Positions 43,869 through 52,505 of a DNA stretch of 64,000 nucleotides are shown in pieces. The stretch is from assembly GCF_030418295.1 (NCBI RefSeq), contig NZ_JAUHQA010000001.1, forward strand, positions 1,922,001 to 1,986,000, written 5' to 3'. This stretch comes from Demequina muriae (GTDB lineage: Bacteria > Actinomycetota > Actinomycetes > Actinomycetales > Demequinaceae). How positions within the stretch are numbered: position 1 is the first letter of the stretch; each line of letters opens with the position of its first letter. The position numbers and the translations under genes were made by a program. Under the pieces are notes generated by a model, which saw only the letters and a list, made by a program, of their open reading frames with translations, ran no database searches and was not told the origin of the DNA.

Positions 43869-44927
43869 ATGTACGCATTCCGCTCCAAGCGACTGCGGAT
43901 GATGGCCACCACCGGGGCGGCGCTCGCGGGCGTGGCACTGCTGGCTGGCTGCAGCTCTGACGCCGACAACGGTGACACCGAAGACGAGGCAGGCGGCGAC
44001 GAGACCGCAGCGGCAGAAGAGGGCGGATCCGGCGAGACCGTCGTGATCGGCTTCTCGGGCCCCGCCGCCGACCACGGCTGGCTTGGCGCCATCAACTCGG
44101 CCGCCATCGCGCAGGCCGACGGGTACGACGACGTCGAGCTCCGTGTGGCCGAGGGCACCAACGACGCCAACCTGCAGATCAGCCAGGTCGAGACCTTCGT
44201 CAACGAGGGCGTCGACGTGATCGTGCTGCTTCCCACGGATGGCGCGGCGCTCACCGAAGCCGCGATCAATGCGATGAACGCGGGTGTGCCGGTCGTCAAC
44301 GTGGACCGCGAGTTCTCGTCCACCGACGCCGCCAGGGTCACCATCCTGGGAGACAACTACGGCATGGGCGTGAGCGCGGGCGAGTACATGTGCGAGCGTC
44401 TGGGCGACCAGCCCGACGCGATCATCGGCGAGATCGCCGGCATCGACTCGCTCCAGCTCACCACCGACCGGTCGCAGGGCTTCAGCGACGCACTCGCCGA
44501 GTGCGGCCTGAGCGTGGGACCGCGCGTGGCTGCAGAGTTCACGATCGACAGCGGCCAGGAGGTCACGGCTCAGCTGCTCTCGGCCAACCCCCAGATCGAC
44601 GCGATCTGGAACCACGACGACGACCAGGGCATCGGCGTCCTCGCGGCGATCGATGAAGCCGGACGCGACGAGTTCTTCATGGTGGGTGGCGCTGGCTCGC
44701 TGAACGCGATGCAGGCGATCGAGTCCGGGGACACCGTCCTCGAGGCGACGGTCATCTACCCCTCCACGCAGGCGGCTGACGGCATTGCGCTCGCCCGTCT
44801 CCTGGGCCAGAACGCCAACCTCGGCGACCTGGCCTCGCCTGGAGTTCCGCGCCGCATCGTTCTCGATGCGCCGGTCGTGACGGCGGAGAACGTGGACCAG
44901 TACATGGAGATCGGGTTCGAGTCCTGA
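43869..44927 (+). CDS. CUT2 sugar ABC transporter substrate-binding lipoprotein (RbsB type)
   Basis: 352 residues. Signal peptide with lipobox LAGC, then an acidic linker and a ribose-binding-protein fold: VVIGFSGPAADHGWLGAINS, VDVIVLLPTDGAAL and ATVIYPSTQAADGIALARLL. Lipid-anchored outside the membrane. Divergent from the ATPase and permease genes and followed by a hairpin and the two sugar-metabolism genes. Substrate is a monosaccharide, polyol or inositol; the Gfo/Idh and TIM-barrel neighbours hint at a polyol or inositol. Confidence 0.93.
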   Translation: MYAFRSKRLRMMATTGAALAGVALLAGCSSDADNGDTEDEAGGDETAAAEEGGSGETVVIGFSGPAADHGWLGAINSAAIAQADGYDDVELRVAEGTNDANLQISQVETFVNEGVDVIVLLPTDGAALTEAAINAMNAGVPVVNVDREFSSTDAARVTILGDNYGMGVSAGEYMCERLGDQPDAIIGEIAGIDSLQLTTDRSQGFSDALAECGLSVGPRVAAEFTIDSGQEVTAQLLSANPQIDAIWNHDDDQGIGVLAAIDEAGRDEFFMVGGAGSLNAMQAIESGDTVLEATVIYPSTQAADGIALARLLGQNANLGDLASPGVPRRIVLDAPVVTAENVDQYMEIGFES

Positions 44928-44940
44928 TCGCCTGAGGTGC

Positions 44941-44968
44941 GGTGGCCGCCCTCCCCGGGGCGGCCACC
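44941..44968 (+). terminator. Intercistronic hairpin behind the CUT2 binding-protein gene
   Basis: Perfect 11-bp arms 44941-44951 and 44958-44968, 6-base loop, 13 bases after the stop. Next gene starts 48 bases later. Same placement as hairpins behind the other two binding-protein genes; likely reduces read-through or protects the upstream message. Confidence 0.7.
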
Positions 44969-45016
44969 ATGCCGACCGTCTCCACCACCCACCTCACGAA
45001 AGAAAGCGAGAGCACA

Positions 45017-46183
45017 ATGCCCGCGCCGATGCGCGTCGCCATGATCGGCAATGGATTCATGGGCGCCGCACACTCCCAGGGGTGGAGAACCGCCCCCCGC
45101 TTCTTCGACCTGCCGGTCGATCCCCAGATGACCGTCATGGTGGGCCGGGATCCCGACAAGAACGCCGCCCTCGCCCAGAAGTGGGGATGGGCGGAGGCGT
45201 CGCAGGACTTCGACGCCGTGCTCGCGCGTGACGACATCGACATCGTCGACATCGTCACGCCGGGACACCTGCACTGCGACATGGCGATCGCCGCCCTCGA
45301 GGCGGGAAAGCACGTGATCTGCGAGAAGCCCCTGGCCAACACCGTCGACGAGGCGCGTCGCATGGCCGACGCCGCCGCATCGGCCGCTGATCGTGGCGTG
45401 CTCGCTATGGTCGGCTTCACGTACCGCCGCGTCCCTGCGGCCAGCTTCGCTCGCGACCTGGTCGCACGCGGGGCCGTGGGTCAGGTGCGCCAGGTGCGCG
45501 CGCAGTACCTGCAGGACTGGCTCTCGGACCCCGAGGCACCGCTGACGTGGCGCATGGACAAGTCCAAGGCCGGATCGGGGGCGCTCGGGGACATCGGCGC
45601 GCACGCCGTGGACCTCGCGCAGTTCATCACCGGACTGAGCCTCACCGAGGTGTCCGGCGTGATGGAGACCTTCGTCAAGGAGCGCCCCGTCCTCGCACAG
45701 GGCCAAGGGCTGTCCGGCTCGGCCGGCACCGAGCGCGGACCCGTGACCGTCGACGACTACGCCGCCTTCTCCGGCCGCTTCGACTCAGGCGCCATGGGCT
45801 CGTTCGAGGCCACGCGCTTCGCCACCGGCCGCAAGAACGCGCTGCGGGTCGAGGTCGCGGGGGACAAGGGCGCGGTGCTGTTCGATCTCGAGGACATGAA
45901 CGCGGTGCAGTACTACGACGCCACCGCTCCCGGGACCGAGCAGGGGTTCACCCGCATCTACGTGACCGAGGCGGATCACCCGTACATGGAGGCGTGGTGG
46001 CCCCCGGGCCACATGCTCGGCTACGAGCACGGATTCTCCCACCAGGTGAAAGACTTCGTGGAGGCGCTCGCGTCAGGCTCTCAGCCCACCCCGTCCTTTG
46101 CGGACGGCTATCAGGTCCAGCGGGTGCTGGGCGCAGTCGAGCGCAGCGCGAACGACGGCAGCGCATGGACCGCGACAGAGTAG
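45017..46183 (+). CDS. Gfo/Idh/MocA family oxidoreductase (CUT2 cluster)
   Basis: 388 residues. Rossmann motif MIGNGFMGAAHS, EKPLANTVDEA with the catalytic Lys, and GDIGAHAVDLAQF with the catalytic Asp and His region. Sugar or polyol dehydrogenase acting on the imported substrate. ATG at 45017 with a purine-rich AAAGAAAGCGAGAG upstream; the frame begins earlier inside the hairpin, which is unlikely to be translated. Followed by the isomerase gene after 33 bases. Confidence 0.92.
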   Translation: MPAPMRVAMIGNGFMGAAHSQGWRTAPRFFDLPVDPQMTVMVGRDPDKNAALAQKWGWAEASQDFDAVLARDDIDIVDIVTPGHLHCDMAIAALEAGKHVICEKPLANTVDEARRMADAAASAADRGVLAMVGFTYRRVPAASFARDLVARGAVGQVRQVRAQYLQDWLSDPEAPLTWRMDKSKAGSGALGDIGAHAVDLAQFITGLSLTEVSGVMETFVKERPVLAQGQGLSGSAGTERGPVTVDDYAAFSGRFDSGAMGSFEATRFATGRKNALRVEVAGDKGAVLFDLEDMNAVQYYDATAPGTEQGFTRIYVTEADHPYMEAWWPPGHMLGYEHGFSHQVKDFVEALASGSQPTPSFADGYQVQRVLGAVERSANDGSAWTATE

Positions 46184-46216
46184 TTGCGGGTCTTCGAGCG
46201 ATGAAAGGACAATGAC

Positions 46217-47218
46217 ATGGCACGACCGATCAGCCTGTTCACCGGCCAGTGGGCCGACCTTCCCCTCGAGCAGGTCGCGGAGCTCGCGGCCGGCTGGGGC
46301 TACGACGGCCTCGAGCTGGCATGCTGGGGCGACCACGTCGACGTGAGCCGGTGGGACGACGCGGAGTACGTCCAGGGTCGGCTCGACCTGATGCAGCGCC
46401 ACGGACTGCGCATCGTCGCGATCTCGAACCACCTCACCGGCCAGGCCGTGTGCGACGATCCGATCGATCGCCGCCACCAGGAGATCCTGTCTCCGCAGGT
46501 GTGGGGCGACGGGGATCCGGAGGGCGTGCGCCAGCGCGCCGCCGAGGCGATGAAGGACACGGCTCGCATGGCCTCGCGACTGGGCGTCAGCACCGTCGTG
46601 GGGTTCACGGGCTCGTCGATCTGGAAGACCGTCGCGATGTTCCCGCCCGTGCCGGCCGACATGGTGGAGGCCGGCTACCAGGACTTCGCCGACCGCTGGA
46701 ACCCCATCATGGACGTGTTCGAGGAGGAGGGCGTGCGGTTCGCGCTCGAGGTCCACCCGAGCGAGATCGCCTACGACTACTGGACGGCCAAGCGCACTCT
46801 CGAGGCGATGGGTCACCGGGAGTCCTTCGGCCTCAACTGGGACCCGAGCCACATGGTGTGGCAGGACCTCGACCCGGTGAGCTTCCTCTGGGACTTCCAG
46901 GACCGCATCTATCACGTGCATTGCAAGGACACGAAGAAGCGGCTCAATGGCCGCAATGGTCGGCTGTCCTCGCACCTCGCGTGGGCCGACCCGCGCCGCG
47001 GATGGGACTTCATCTCCACCGGTCACGGCGACGTGCCGTGGGAGGACGCGTTCCGGATGCTCAACGCCATCGGCTACGACGGGCCGCTGTCGGTGGAGTG
47101 GGAGGACGCCGGCATGGACCGCCTGGTGGGCGCCCCCGAGGCGCTCGAGTTCGTGCGTCGCTTCGCCTTCGACGCTCCGGACGCCGCCTTCGACGCGGCA
47201 TTCAGCTCGAAGGATTGA
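46217..47218 (+). CDS. Sugar phosphate isomerase/epimerase (xylose-isomerase-like TIM barrel)
   Basis: 333 residues of the AP-endonuclease-2/IolE/IolI-type fold. Metal-site residues appear in ALEVHPSE (Glu), NWDPSH (Asp, His), HVHCKD (His, Asp) and SVEWEDAG (Glu). Catalyses an isomerisation or dehydration of a sugar or inositol derivative made by the dehydrogenase upstream. Ends the operon; a hairpin follows at 47239-47268. Confidence 0.88.
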   Translation: MARPISLFTGQWADLPLEQVAELAAGWGYDGLELACWGDHVDVSRWDDAEYVQGRLDLMQRHGLRIVAISNHLTGQAVCDDPIDRRHQEILSPQVWGDGDPEGVRQRAAEAMKDTARMASRLGVSTVVGFTGSSIWKTVAMFPPVPADMVEAGYQDFADRWNPIMDVFEEEGVRFALEVHPSEIAYDYWTAKRTLEAMGHRESFGLNWDPSHMVWQDLDPVSFLWDFQDRIYHVHCKDTKKRLNGRNGRLSSHLAWADPRRGWDFISTGHGDVPWEDAFRMLNAIGYDGPLSVEWEDAGMDRLVGAPEALEFVRRFAFDAPDAAFDAAFSSKD

Positions 47219-47238
47219 CGACCCGCAGCAGTCTCAGC

Positions 47239-47268
47239 ACGGCCCTCGCGCTCCGGCGCGGGGGCCGT
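47239..47268 (+). terminator. Terminator of the binding protein/Gfo-Idh/isomerase operon
   Basis: Arms 47239-47251 and 47256-47268, 13 pairs including one G-U, tetraloop TCCG, 20 bases after the isomerase stop. No clear U-tract. Confidence 0.7.
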
Positions 47269-47302
47269 CGCTGCGTCAACGGCGGGTGCGGCCGATGCGC
47301 GG

Positions 47303-47353
47303 GTGGCCCTGTTGTGCAAGTAGCCCTGTTGCGCGGGTGGCCCTGTTGCGGGG
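47303..47353 (+). repeat. Three tandem 17-bp repeats
   Basis: Units 47303-47319, 47320-47336 and 47337-47353 share GTGGCCCTGTTG (second unit GTAGCCCTGTTG) with a varying last five bases. Located between two convergent genes, outside any coding frame. No spacers, so not a CRISPR array. Confidence 0.7.
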
Positions 47354-47400
47354 GTGCGTCGCAGGCTCAGCCGTGGGGCGCGCATCGGCCGGCTGGAACG

Positions 47401-47420
47401 TCCCGCCGCGCGCGGCGGGA
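47401..47420. terminator. Perfect 20-bp palindrome behind the ROK gene
   Basis: TCCCGCCGCG followed by its exact reverse complement, ten bases past the stop of the minus-strand ROK gene. As RNA it forms an 8-bp stem with a CGCG loop, so it is probably its terminator. Confidence 0.6.
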
Positions 47421-47430
47421 GTCGCGTGGG

Positions 47431-48618
47431 TCAGCGGCCGCCGAGCATCGCGTCGACCCGCTCGGGCGACAGCGCGTGATGAATGGCGAGCATGCTCGCG
47501 CCCTGGATCGCGGCGTTCGCGCCTGACCGGGACTGCGCGATCTGCAGGTTGCCGGTCGCGAGCGGCATCGACCGCATGTAGATCACTTCGCGGGCGCCAG
47601 CGAGCAGGTGCTCCCCGGCATGGGCGATTGAGCCGCCGAGCACGATCACCGCGGGGTTGATGAGGCTGACGCAGGTGGTGAGGACCTCGCCGATGAGCCG
47701 ACCGGCCGCTCGTACGGCCTGGATGGCGGTGGTGTTGCCGGCCTTGACGAGGGCTGCGACGTCGGCGCTGGTCTCGACGTCGAGGCCGCTCTCACGCAGC
47801 TGGCGCGCGATCGCGGGGCCCGCAGCGATCGCCTCGAGGCAGCCGAAGTTCCCGCATCGGCACACGACGTCCTTGCCGCTGGGAACGTAGACGTGGCCGA
47901 TGTCTCCGGCGATGCCCTGGGCTCCGCGCTGGAGGTAGCCGCCCGAGATCACGCCCGAGCCGATGCCCGTGGCCACCTTCACGAAGATGAAGTGGTCGAC
48001 GCCCGGCCACGACATGTCGCGTTCGCCGAGCGCCATGATGTTGACGTCGTTGTCCACGAGGACCGGCACGCCGAACCGTCGGCCCAGGTGCTCCGGCACG
48101 TCGTAGCGATCCCAGCCGGGCATGATCGGCGGGTCGATCGGCAGTCCGCTCGAGTGCTCGACGGGCCCTGGGAGACCCACGCCGATCGCGAGCAGGCCGT
48201 CGGCGGCGCCATGGGTGGCGAGGAGTTCGGTGGCGGCCGCCGTGACCCATCCGAGCACCGCCTCGGGCCCCTCGGCGACCTCCATGGCGACGGAGTCCTG
48301 ACCGAGCAGCGCGCCGCTGAGGTCCGCGATCGCGATGCGTGCGTGCGAGGCGCCGATGTCGACGCCCAGGACGACGCGTCCGGAGGAGTTGATGGCGAAC
48401 TGGCTCGACGGCCGTCCGCCCGTGGAGACGGCGTCGCCGACCGGCGACACGAGGCCGAGCTTGACGAGCGAGTCGACTCGTGCGGCGACCGTGGAGCGCG
48501 CCAGCCCCGTGATGCTCGCGAGTTCTGACCGCGTGCGTGCCCGCCCGTCGCGGAGGATCTGGAAGAGGTCCGTCGTGGGGGAGTCTCCCAACGAGTCCTG
48601 TGCCTTTACGTCGACCAT
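47431..48618 (-). CDS. ROK family transcriptional regulator
   Basis: 395 residues. N-terminal winged helix (RTRSELASITGLARSTVAARV, about 28-48), then a sugar-kinase-like ROK domain with LGVDIGASHARIAI, GVGLPGPVEH, VDNDVN and the zinc motif CRCGNFGCLEA. In ROK repressors the sugar binds the kinase-like domain and releases DNA. Convergent with the sugar operon and the only regulator nearby, so it is the likely controller of the CUT2 cluster. ATG start at 48616-48618. Confidence 0.92.
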   Translation of the reverse strand: MVDVKAQDSLGDSPTTDLFQILRDGRARTRSELASITGLARSTVAARVDSLVKLGLVSPVGDAVSTGGRPSSQFAINSSGRVVLGVDIGASHARIAIADLSGALLGQDSVAMEVAEGPEAVLGWVTAAATELLATHGAADGLLAIGVGLPGPVEHSSGLPIDPPIMPGWDRYDVPEHLGRRFGVPVLVDNDVNIMALGERDMSWPGVDHFIFVKVATGIGSGVISGGYLQRGAQGIAGDIGHVYVPSGKDVVCRCGNFGCLEAIAAGPAIARQLRESGLDVETSADVAALVKAGNTTAIQAVRAAGRLIGEVLTTCVSLINPAVIVLGGSIAHAGEHLLAGAREVIYMRSMPLATGNLQIAQSRSGANAAIQGASMLAIHHALSPERVDAMLGGR

Positions 48619-48925
48619 GGCCTCATCTTATCGCCGCGCGACGGCATAAGAGTCCCGACTTTGGTCTCACGTCGTCGTTTCATCGCCACTTGTTTGCGAA
48701 GCGTGCCGAGACCGCCCATCCGCCGCGTCTACGAGGTATTTGAGGCGGAGCCCCTGCGGTGGTAGCGTGGGAGTCGCTTCCCCCGGACGGCAACCGGCCC
48801 CGGCGGACAGCGATCCCATATCATTCAGGCGTTTGCGAACGATGGCGTACGCGCATCTCCGCCGCATGGGAGTATCTCGCACTGTTCGAGAGCCAGATGG
48901 GCTCGTGCGAGGGAAGGAATCTTCA
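48619..48925 (+). promoter_or_regulatory. Promoter and long leader of rho
   Basis: 307 bp without a gene. TTGAGG (48740-48745), 17 bases, TAGCGT (48763-48768) form a good promoter, giving a leader of about 150 bases before the GTG at 48926. rho is autoregulated through its leader in other bacteria; here I see G- and C-rich segments but no clear terminator hairpin. The ROK promoter should lie on the other strand near 48619-48670; no clear boxes were found. Confidence 0.55.
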
Positions 48926-50851
48926 GTGACAGACACCACCGTGGCCAGCCCCGATCAGGGTGCGGCCCTCAGCGCCATGAAACTCCCTCAGTTGCAGGCA
49001 CTCGCCTCCGAGCTCGGAGTCTCCGGCGTCAAGAAGATGCGAAAGAGCGACCTCGTCGAAGCGATCAACAACGGCGGAGTCGTGCCTCCCAAGGCCGACG
49101 CCCCCGCTTCCGACGCTCCGAAGGCCGACTCCGACCGCAGCAACGACCGCAGCAACGACCGCGCTCAGCAGGAGTCCTCGGCGACCGACGATGCGCCCGC
49201 CTCCGACTCGTCGTCCGACGGACAGCAGTCGGGCGGCGAGCAGCCGTCTGGTCAGCAGTCATCCGGTCAGCAGTCCTCCGGTCAGCGTCGTGGTCGTGGA
49301 GACCGCGGCTCGAAGAGCGAGACCGACGCGGAGCGCGATGAGCGCGCCCGTCGCGCCGCCGAGGCCGTGCAGTCCGCTGGCAGCGCTCGATCCGAGGGCG
49401 ACTCTTCCAAGGGTGAGGGCCGCGGCGGTCGCACCAACGACCGCAGCAGCAACGATCGCAGTAGCAGTGACCGCGGGAACGACAACCGCAACAGCAACGA
49501 TCGCAATAGCAGTGACCGCGGGAACGACAACCGCAACACCAATGACGACGACGACGAGCGCGGCGGCCGCAGGCGCCGTGGCCGTGGCCGTGGACGTGGC
49601 CGCAACCGCGACGAGCGCGGCGGCAGCACCACCGGCGCCGCCACCAACGAGCCCCAGGGCCGTTTCGACGAGGACGACGCCCGTGACGACGAGGAGCTGA
49701 GCCCCGTGGGCGGCATCGTCGACGTGCTCGACTCGTACGCCTTCATTCGCACCACGGGATATCTGGCCGGCAAGTCGGACGTCTACGTCTCCATGAACCA
49801 GGTCCGCAAGTACGGCCTGCGCAAGGGCGACGCCATGACGGGCACCGTCCGCCCTCCCCGTCCGGGAGAGCGCGGTCAGCGTCAGAAGTTCAACGCGCTC
49901 GCGACGGTCGACACGGTCAACGGTGTCAGCCCCGAGGAGGCCAAGACCCGCAGGGAGTTCGGCGACCTTACGCCGCTGTACCCCCAGGAGCGTCTGCACC
50001 TCGAGACCGAGACCCGCAACCTCACCAACCGGGTGATCGACATCGTCGCGCCCATCGGCAAGGGCCAGCGCGGTCTCATTGTGTCGCCGCCCAAGGCCGG
50101 CAAGACCCTCGTGATGCAGTCCATCGCGAACGCGATCAGCGCGAACAACCCCGAGGTCCACCTCATGGTGGTCCTGGTGGACGAGCGTCCCGAGGAGGTC
50201 ACGGACTTCCAGCGGTCCGTCAAGGGAGAGGTCATCGCCTCGACCTTCGACCGCCCGGCGGTTGACCACACCCAGGTGGCGGAGCTCGCCATCGAGCGGG
50301 CCAAGCGCCTGGTCGAGCTGGGTCAGGACGTCGTGGTGCTGCTCGACGGCATCACCCGCCTGGGCCGCGCCTACAACCTGGCCGCTCCCGCATCGGGCCG
50401 CATCCTCTCCGGCGGTGTGGACAGCGCCGCGCTGTACCCGCCCAAGAAGTTCTTCGGCGCCGCGCGCAACATCGAGCACGGCGGCTCGCTGACCATCCTG
50501 GCGACCGCGCTCGTGGACACCGGTTCCAAGATGGACGAGGTGATCTTCGAGGAGTTCAAGGGCACCGGCAACATGGAGCTGCGCCTGTCGCGTCAGCTCG
50601 CCGACCGCCGCATCTTCCCGGCTGTGGACGTCAACTCGTCCGGCACGCGCCGCGAGGAGATCCTGGTCTCGACCGAGGAGCTCAAGGTCATGTGGAAGCT
50701 CCGCCGCGTTCTGTCCGGGCTGGAGTCCGTCGCCGCGACCGAGCTGCTGCTGGGTCGCCTGAGGGACCACAAGACCAACGCCGAGTTCCTGATGCAGGTC
50801 GCCAAGACCACGCCGGACAAGAACGGCGAGAACGAGCTCACCGTCAAGTAG
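48926..50851 (+). CDS. rho: Transcription termination factor Rho, with long disordered insertion
   Basis: 641 residues versus about 420 in Escherichia coli. Rho N domain (about 14-50, [20 protein letters not shown]), then roughly 200 residues rich in Arg, Asn, Asp, Ser and Gly (about 55-255), the cold-shock-type RNA-binding domain (from about 257), and the hexameric ATPase with Walker [10 protein letters not shown] (near residue 390) and [14 protein letters not shown]. Actinobacterial Rho proteins often carry such an insertion, which binds RNA or drives condensation. The frame continues upstream, but the GTG at 48926 has GGGAAGGAA before it. Within the insertion a 45-bp unit is duplicated (49451-49540). 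Confidence 0.96.
   Translation: MTDTTVASPDQGAALSAMKLPQLQALASELGVSGVKKMRKSDLVEAINNGGVVPPKADAPASDAPKADSDRSNDRSNDRAQQESSATDDAPASDSSSDGQQSGGEQPSGQQSSGQQSSGQRRGRGDRGSKSETDAERDERARRAAEAVQSAGSARSEGDSSKGEGRGGRTNDRSSNDRSSSDRGNDNRNSNDRNSSDRGNDNRNTNDDDDERGGRRRRGRGRGRGRNRDERGGSTTGAATNEPQGRFDEDDARDDEELSPVGGIVDVLDSYAFIRTTGYLAGKSDVYVSMNQVRKYGLRKGDAMTGTVRPPRPGERGQRQKFNALATVDTVNGVSPEEAKTRREFGDLTPLYPQERLHLETETRNLTNRVIDIVAPIGKGQRGLIVSPPKAGKTLVMQSIANAISANNPEVHLMVVLVDERPEEVTDFQRSVKGEVIASTFDRPAVDHTQVAELAIERAKRLVELGQDVVVLLDGITRLGRAYNLAAPASGRILSGGVDSAALYPPKKFFGAARNIEHGGSLTILATALVDTGSKMDEVIFEEFKGTGNMELRLSRQLADRRIFPAVDVNSSGTRREEILVSTEELKVMWKLRRVLSGLESVAATELLLGRLRDHKTNAEFLMQVAKTTPDKNGENELTVK
49451..49540 (+). repeat. 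Tandem 45-bp duplication inside rho
   Basis: 49451-49495 and 49496-49540 differ at two bases and encode two 15-residue units ([15 protein letters not shown] and [15 protein letters not shown]). It is in frame and lengthens the disordered insertion. Confidence 0.85.
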
Positions 50852-50867
50852 CGGGTTCGTCCAGTAC

Positions 50868-50905
50868 GAAGGCCCCGGCCCGCCGTCAGGTGGACCGGGG
50901 CCTTC
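50868..50905 (+). terminator. Terminator of rho
   Basis: Perfect 11-bp arms 50868-50878 and 50895-50905, 16-base loop, 17 bases after the stop. Confidence 0.75.
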
Positions 50906-50955
50906 TGCGTCCCCACCCCCGCATCGGCCGCTTGCCTGCCCCGTGCCCACCCCCA

Positions 50956-51018
50956 CGTGCTGGAGGGACATGAGCGCACGATGTGTCCAAGATCCTGCGC
51001 TCATGTCCCTCCAGCACG
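50956..51018. repeat. Palindromic element copy 1 (perfect 23-bp arms) at the 3' end of the DUF559 gene
   Basis: Arms 50956-50978 and 50996-51018 are exact reverse complements with a 17-base loop. The right arm contains the last codons and stop of the DUF559 gene. Bases 50991-51010 recur exactly at 52037-52056 beyond the other end of the gene. Confidence 0.9.
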
Positions 51019-51933
51019 GGAGAGTCGCCCCTCGATGACCGCCAGGACTCGTTGGCGACTGCGCGCAGGGCGCCGCACGATGTCGTCCCACCCGAGCCGG
51101 ATGGTGACGTAGCCCGCCGCCGCTAGGTCGTTCTGGCGCTCCCGGTCATCATTTCGTGCCCCGCGCGTGGAGTGGTAGCGGTCGCCATCGAGTTCGACGA
51201 TCACCATGGCCGACCGGTGGAGCATGTCTACGGTGACGCGGCGCGATCCCAGCCCCAGCTCGACCTGCCACTCGAAGTCGCCAAAGCGCGCATCGGCGAA
51301 GGTCTCGTACTTGGCGCGGACTTCGAGAGGCGAGGTCGCGCCCTCGGCAAACCATCCGAGCATTCGCTCAAGATCCCTACGTCCTGACACCCGCGTGGTC
51401 CGCTCCACCTCGCGCGCCAGCGCTTGCCACGTACAGACTCGCTCCCACAGTGCTTCGTAGACGATGTTGAGGCGGTCGGTCGGTGCCGCGTAACGCCAAG
51501 CGTCGAGCAGCGCTAGCTCAGGGACCGTACAGGCGACACCGCGCGGAAGGCTGCGCGCCCGCATCGGCCCCCCTTGGCGACACCGGGCCCACGCCGGAAC
51601 GCGCGGACGAAAGCCATCGATGACGCGGATATCGGCGAGGCGGGGAGGGGGGAGCACATTCGAGTACAGGTGCAAAGCGAGTGGTCCGGTCACGAGTCCA
51701 GCGGGATGCCAGAGGTTGAGCGCCTCGCCCCGTACCGACGGCACCTTCAGATGTGCGGTCCCGCAGTACACCCCGGGCAAGATGCGACTCGCATGGCCTT
51801 CCGCAACGGCTCGTTCGAGTGACGTCCGGGTCCAACGCTCGAGAATGTCCGCTCTGCTGAACGCGTGGGCATTCGCGCCTAGGAAGGCGGTGAGGTCGTC
51901 GTCGAGTCGAACGAGAGCTGGAATAGGACGCAT
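51001..51933 (-). CDS. DUF559 (VSR-like endonuclease fold) protein with AbiEi-like N-terminus
   Basis: 310 residues. The N-terminal part ([20 protein letters not shown], then [10 protein letters not shown]) resembles the AbiEi-type winged-helix antitoxin domain. The C-terminal 110 residues are a DUF559/VSR-like nuclease domain with RRVTVDML (Asp), [12 protein letters not shown] (Glu-x-Asp) and [20 protein letters not shown], so the PD-(D/E)XK core looks intact. ATG at 51931-51933 chosen; the frame runs further into the second palindromic element. The gene interrupts the rho-rpmE junction and is bracketed by two copies of one palindromic element, suggesting insertion as a unit. The biological role of DUF559 proteins is not established. 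Confidence 0.82.
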   Translation of the reverse strand: MRPIPALVRLDDDLTAFLGANAHAFSRADILERWTRTSLERAVAEGHASRILPGVYCGTAHLKVPSVRGEALNLWHPAGLVTGPLALHLYSNVLPPPRLADIRVIDGFRPRVPAWARCRQGGPMRARSLPRGVACTVPELALLDAWRYAAPTDRLNIVYEALWERVCTWQALAREVERTTRVSGRRDLERMLGWFAEGATSPLEVRAKYETFADARFGDFEWQVELGLGSRRVTVDMLHRSAMVIVELDGDRYHSTRGARNDDRERQNDLAAAGYVTIRLGWDDIVRRPARSRQRVLAVIEGRLSRAGGT

Positions 51934-52277
51934 GTCGCCATCTGAGCGACAGTTGCCGCGGTGAGGAAAACGATGATGAGCAGTTCTGTGGATACTCCAA
52001 GCGCACTGGAGGGACATGGACGCCGGATCGCGGCCGGATCCTGCGCTCATGTCCCTTCAGCGCGCTGATGCATGGGGAGGGCGCGCAGCACAGCAAGCAA
52101 GCGGCCGATGCGGGGGACGGGTTGGCAGGGACGGGGACGGGCACGGAGGTTCGGCTCAGGGCGGACGGCGGGCGGGTGGCCGCCCACTCACGGACGTGGC
52201 AGAATAGATCGCTGGCCGTCCGGTTCACCGACCGCGAAGTACGCGCGAGGACCCGGAGGCATCTCAAAGGGAGATTC
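51934..52277. other. 344-bp spacer between the DUF559 gene and rpmE
   Basis: Contains palindromic element copy 2 (52001-52065), one GCATCGGCC-type 9-mer (52103-52111, complement), a G-rich stretch (about 52106-52190) and near its end the rpmE promoter region, perhaps with AGAATA at about 52201 as -10. No further gene is supported. Confidence 0.55.
52001..52065. repeat. Palindromic element copy 2 upstream of the DUF559 gene
   Basis: Arms 52001-52018 and 52048-52065 match at 16 of 18 positions, 29-base loop. Shares CTGGAGGGACATG in the left arm and the 20 bases 52037-52056 with copy 1, in the same orientation. It lies 68 bases upstream of the DUF559 ATG. Confidence 0.8.
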
Positions 52278-52484
52278 ATGAAGAAGGATATTCACCCCGA
52301 GTACGTGGCCACCACTGTCACGTGCACCTGCGGTTCCACGTTCGAGACCATGTCCACCGTGAAGTCCGGCGCCATCAGCGTCGAGGTCTGCTCGGCGTGC
52401 CACCCGTTCTACACCGGCAAGCAGAAGATTCTCGACACCGGCGGCCGCGTGGCCCGCTTCGAGAAGCGCTACGGGAACAAGTAG
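52278..52484 (+). CDS. rpmE: 50S ribosomal protein L31, zinc-binding form
   Basis: 68 residues, family length. Four cysteines (16, 18, 38, 41 in TCTCG and VCSACHPF) make it the zinc-containing C+ form. The typical [21 protein letters not shown] follows. AAAGGGAG lies seven bases before the ATG. Leads into prfA after 21 bases, the normal gene order. Confidence 0.97.
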   Translation: MKKDIHPEYVATTVTCTCGSTFETMSTVKSGAISVEVCSACHPFYTGKQKILDTGGRVARFEKRYGNK

Positions 52485-52505
52485 TCCGACAAGCCTCGAG
52501 ACGAC

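Noticed and set aside
47303-47353. Tandem repeats as a CRISPR remnant
   Set aside because: The units abut without spacers, are only 17 bp, and no cas gene is present.
48740-48925. Longer Rho N-terminus from an upstream start
   Set aside because: The stretch includes the promoter -10 box, lacks conservation signals, and the GTG at 48926 has a good ribosome site and begins just before the Rho N domain.
50956-51018. Element 1 as an ordinary terminator of the DUF559 gene
   Set aside because: It could act as one, but the exact 23-bp arms, the overlap with the coding end and the related copy on the other side of the gene go beyond a terminator.
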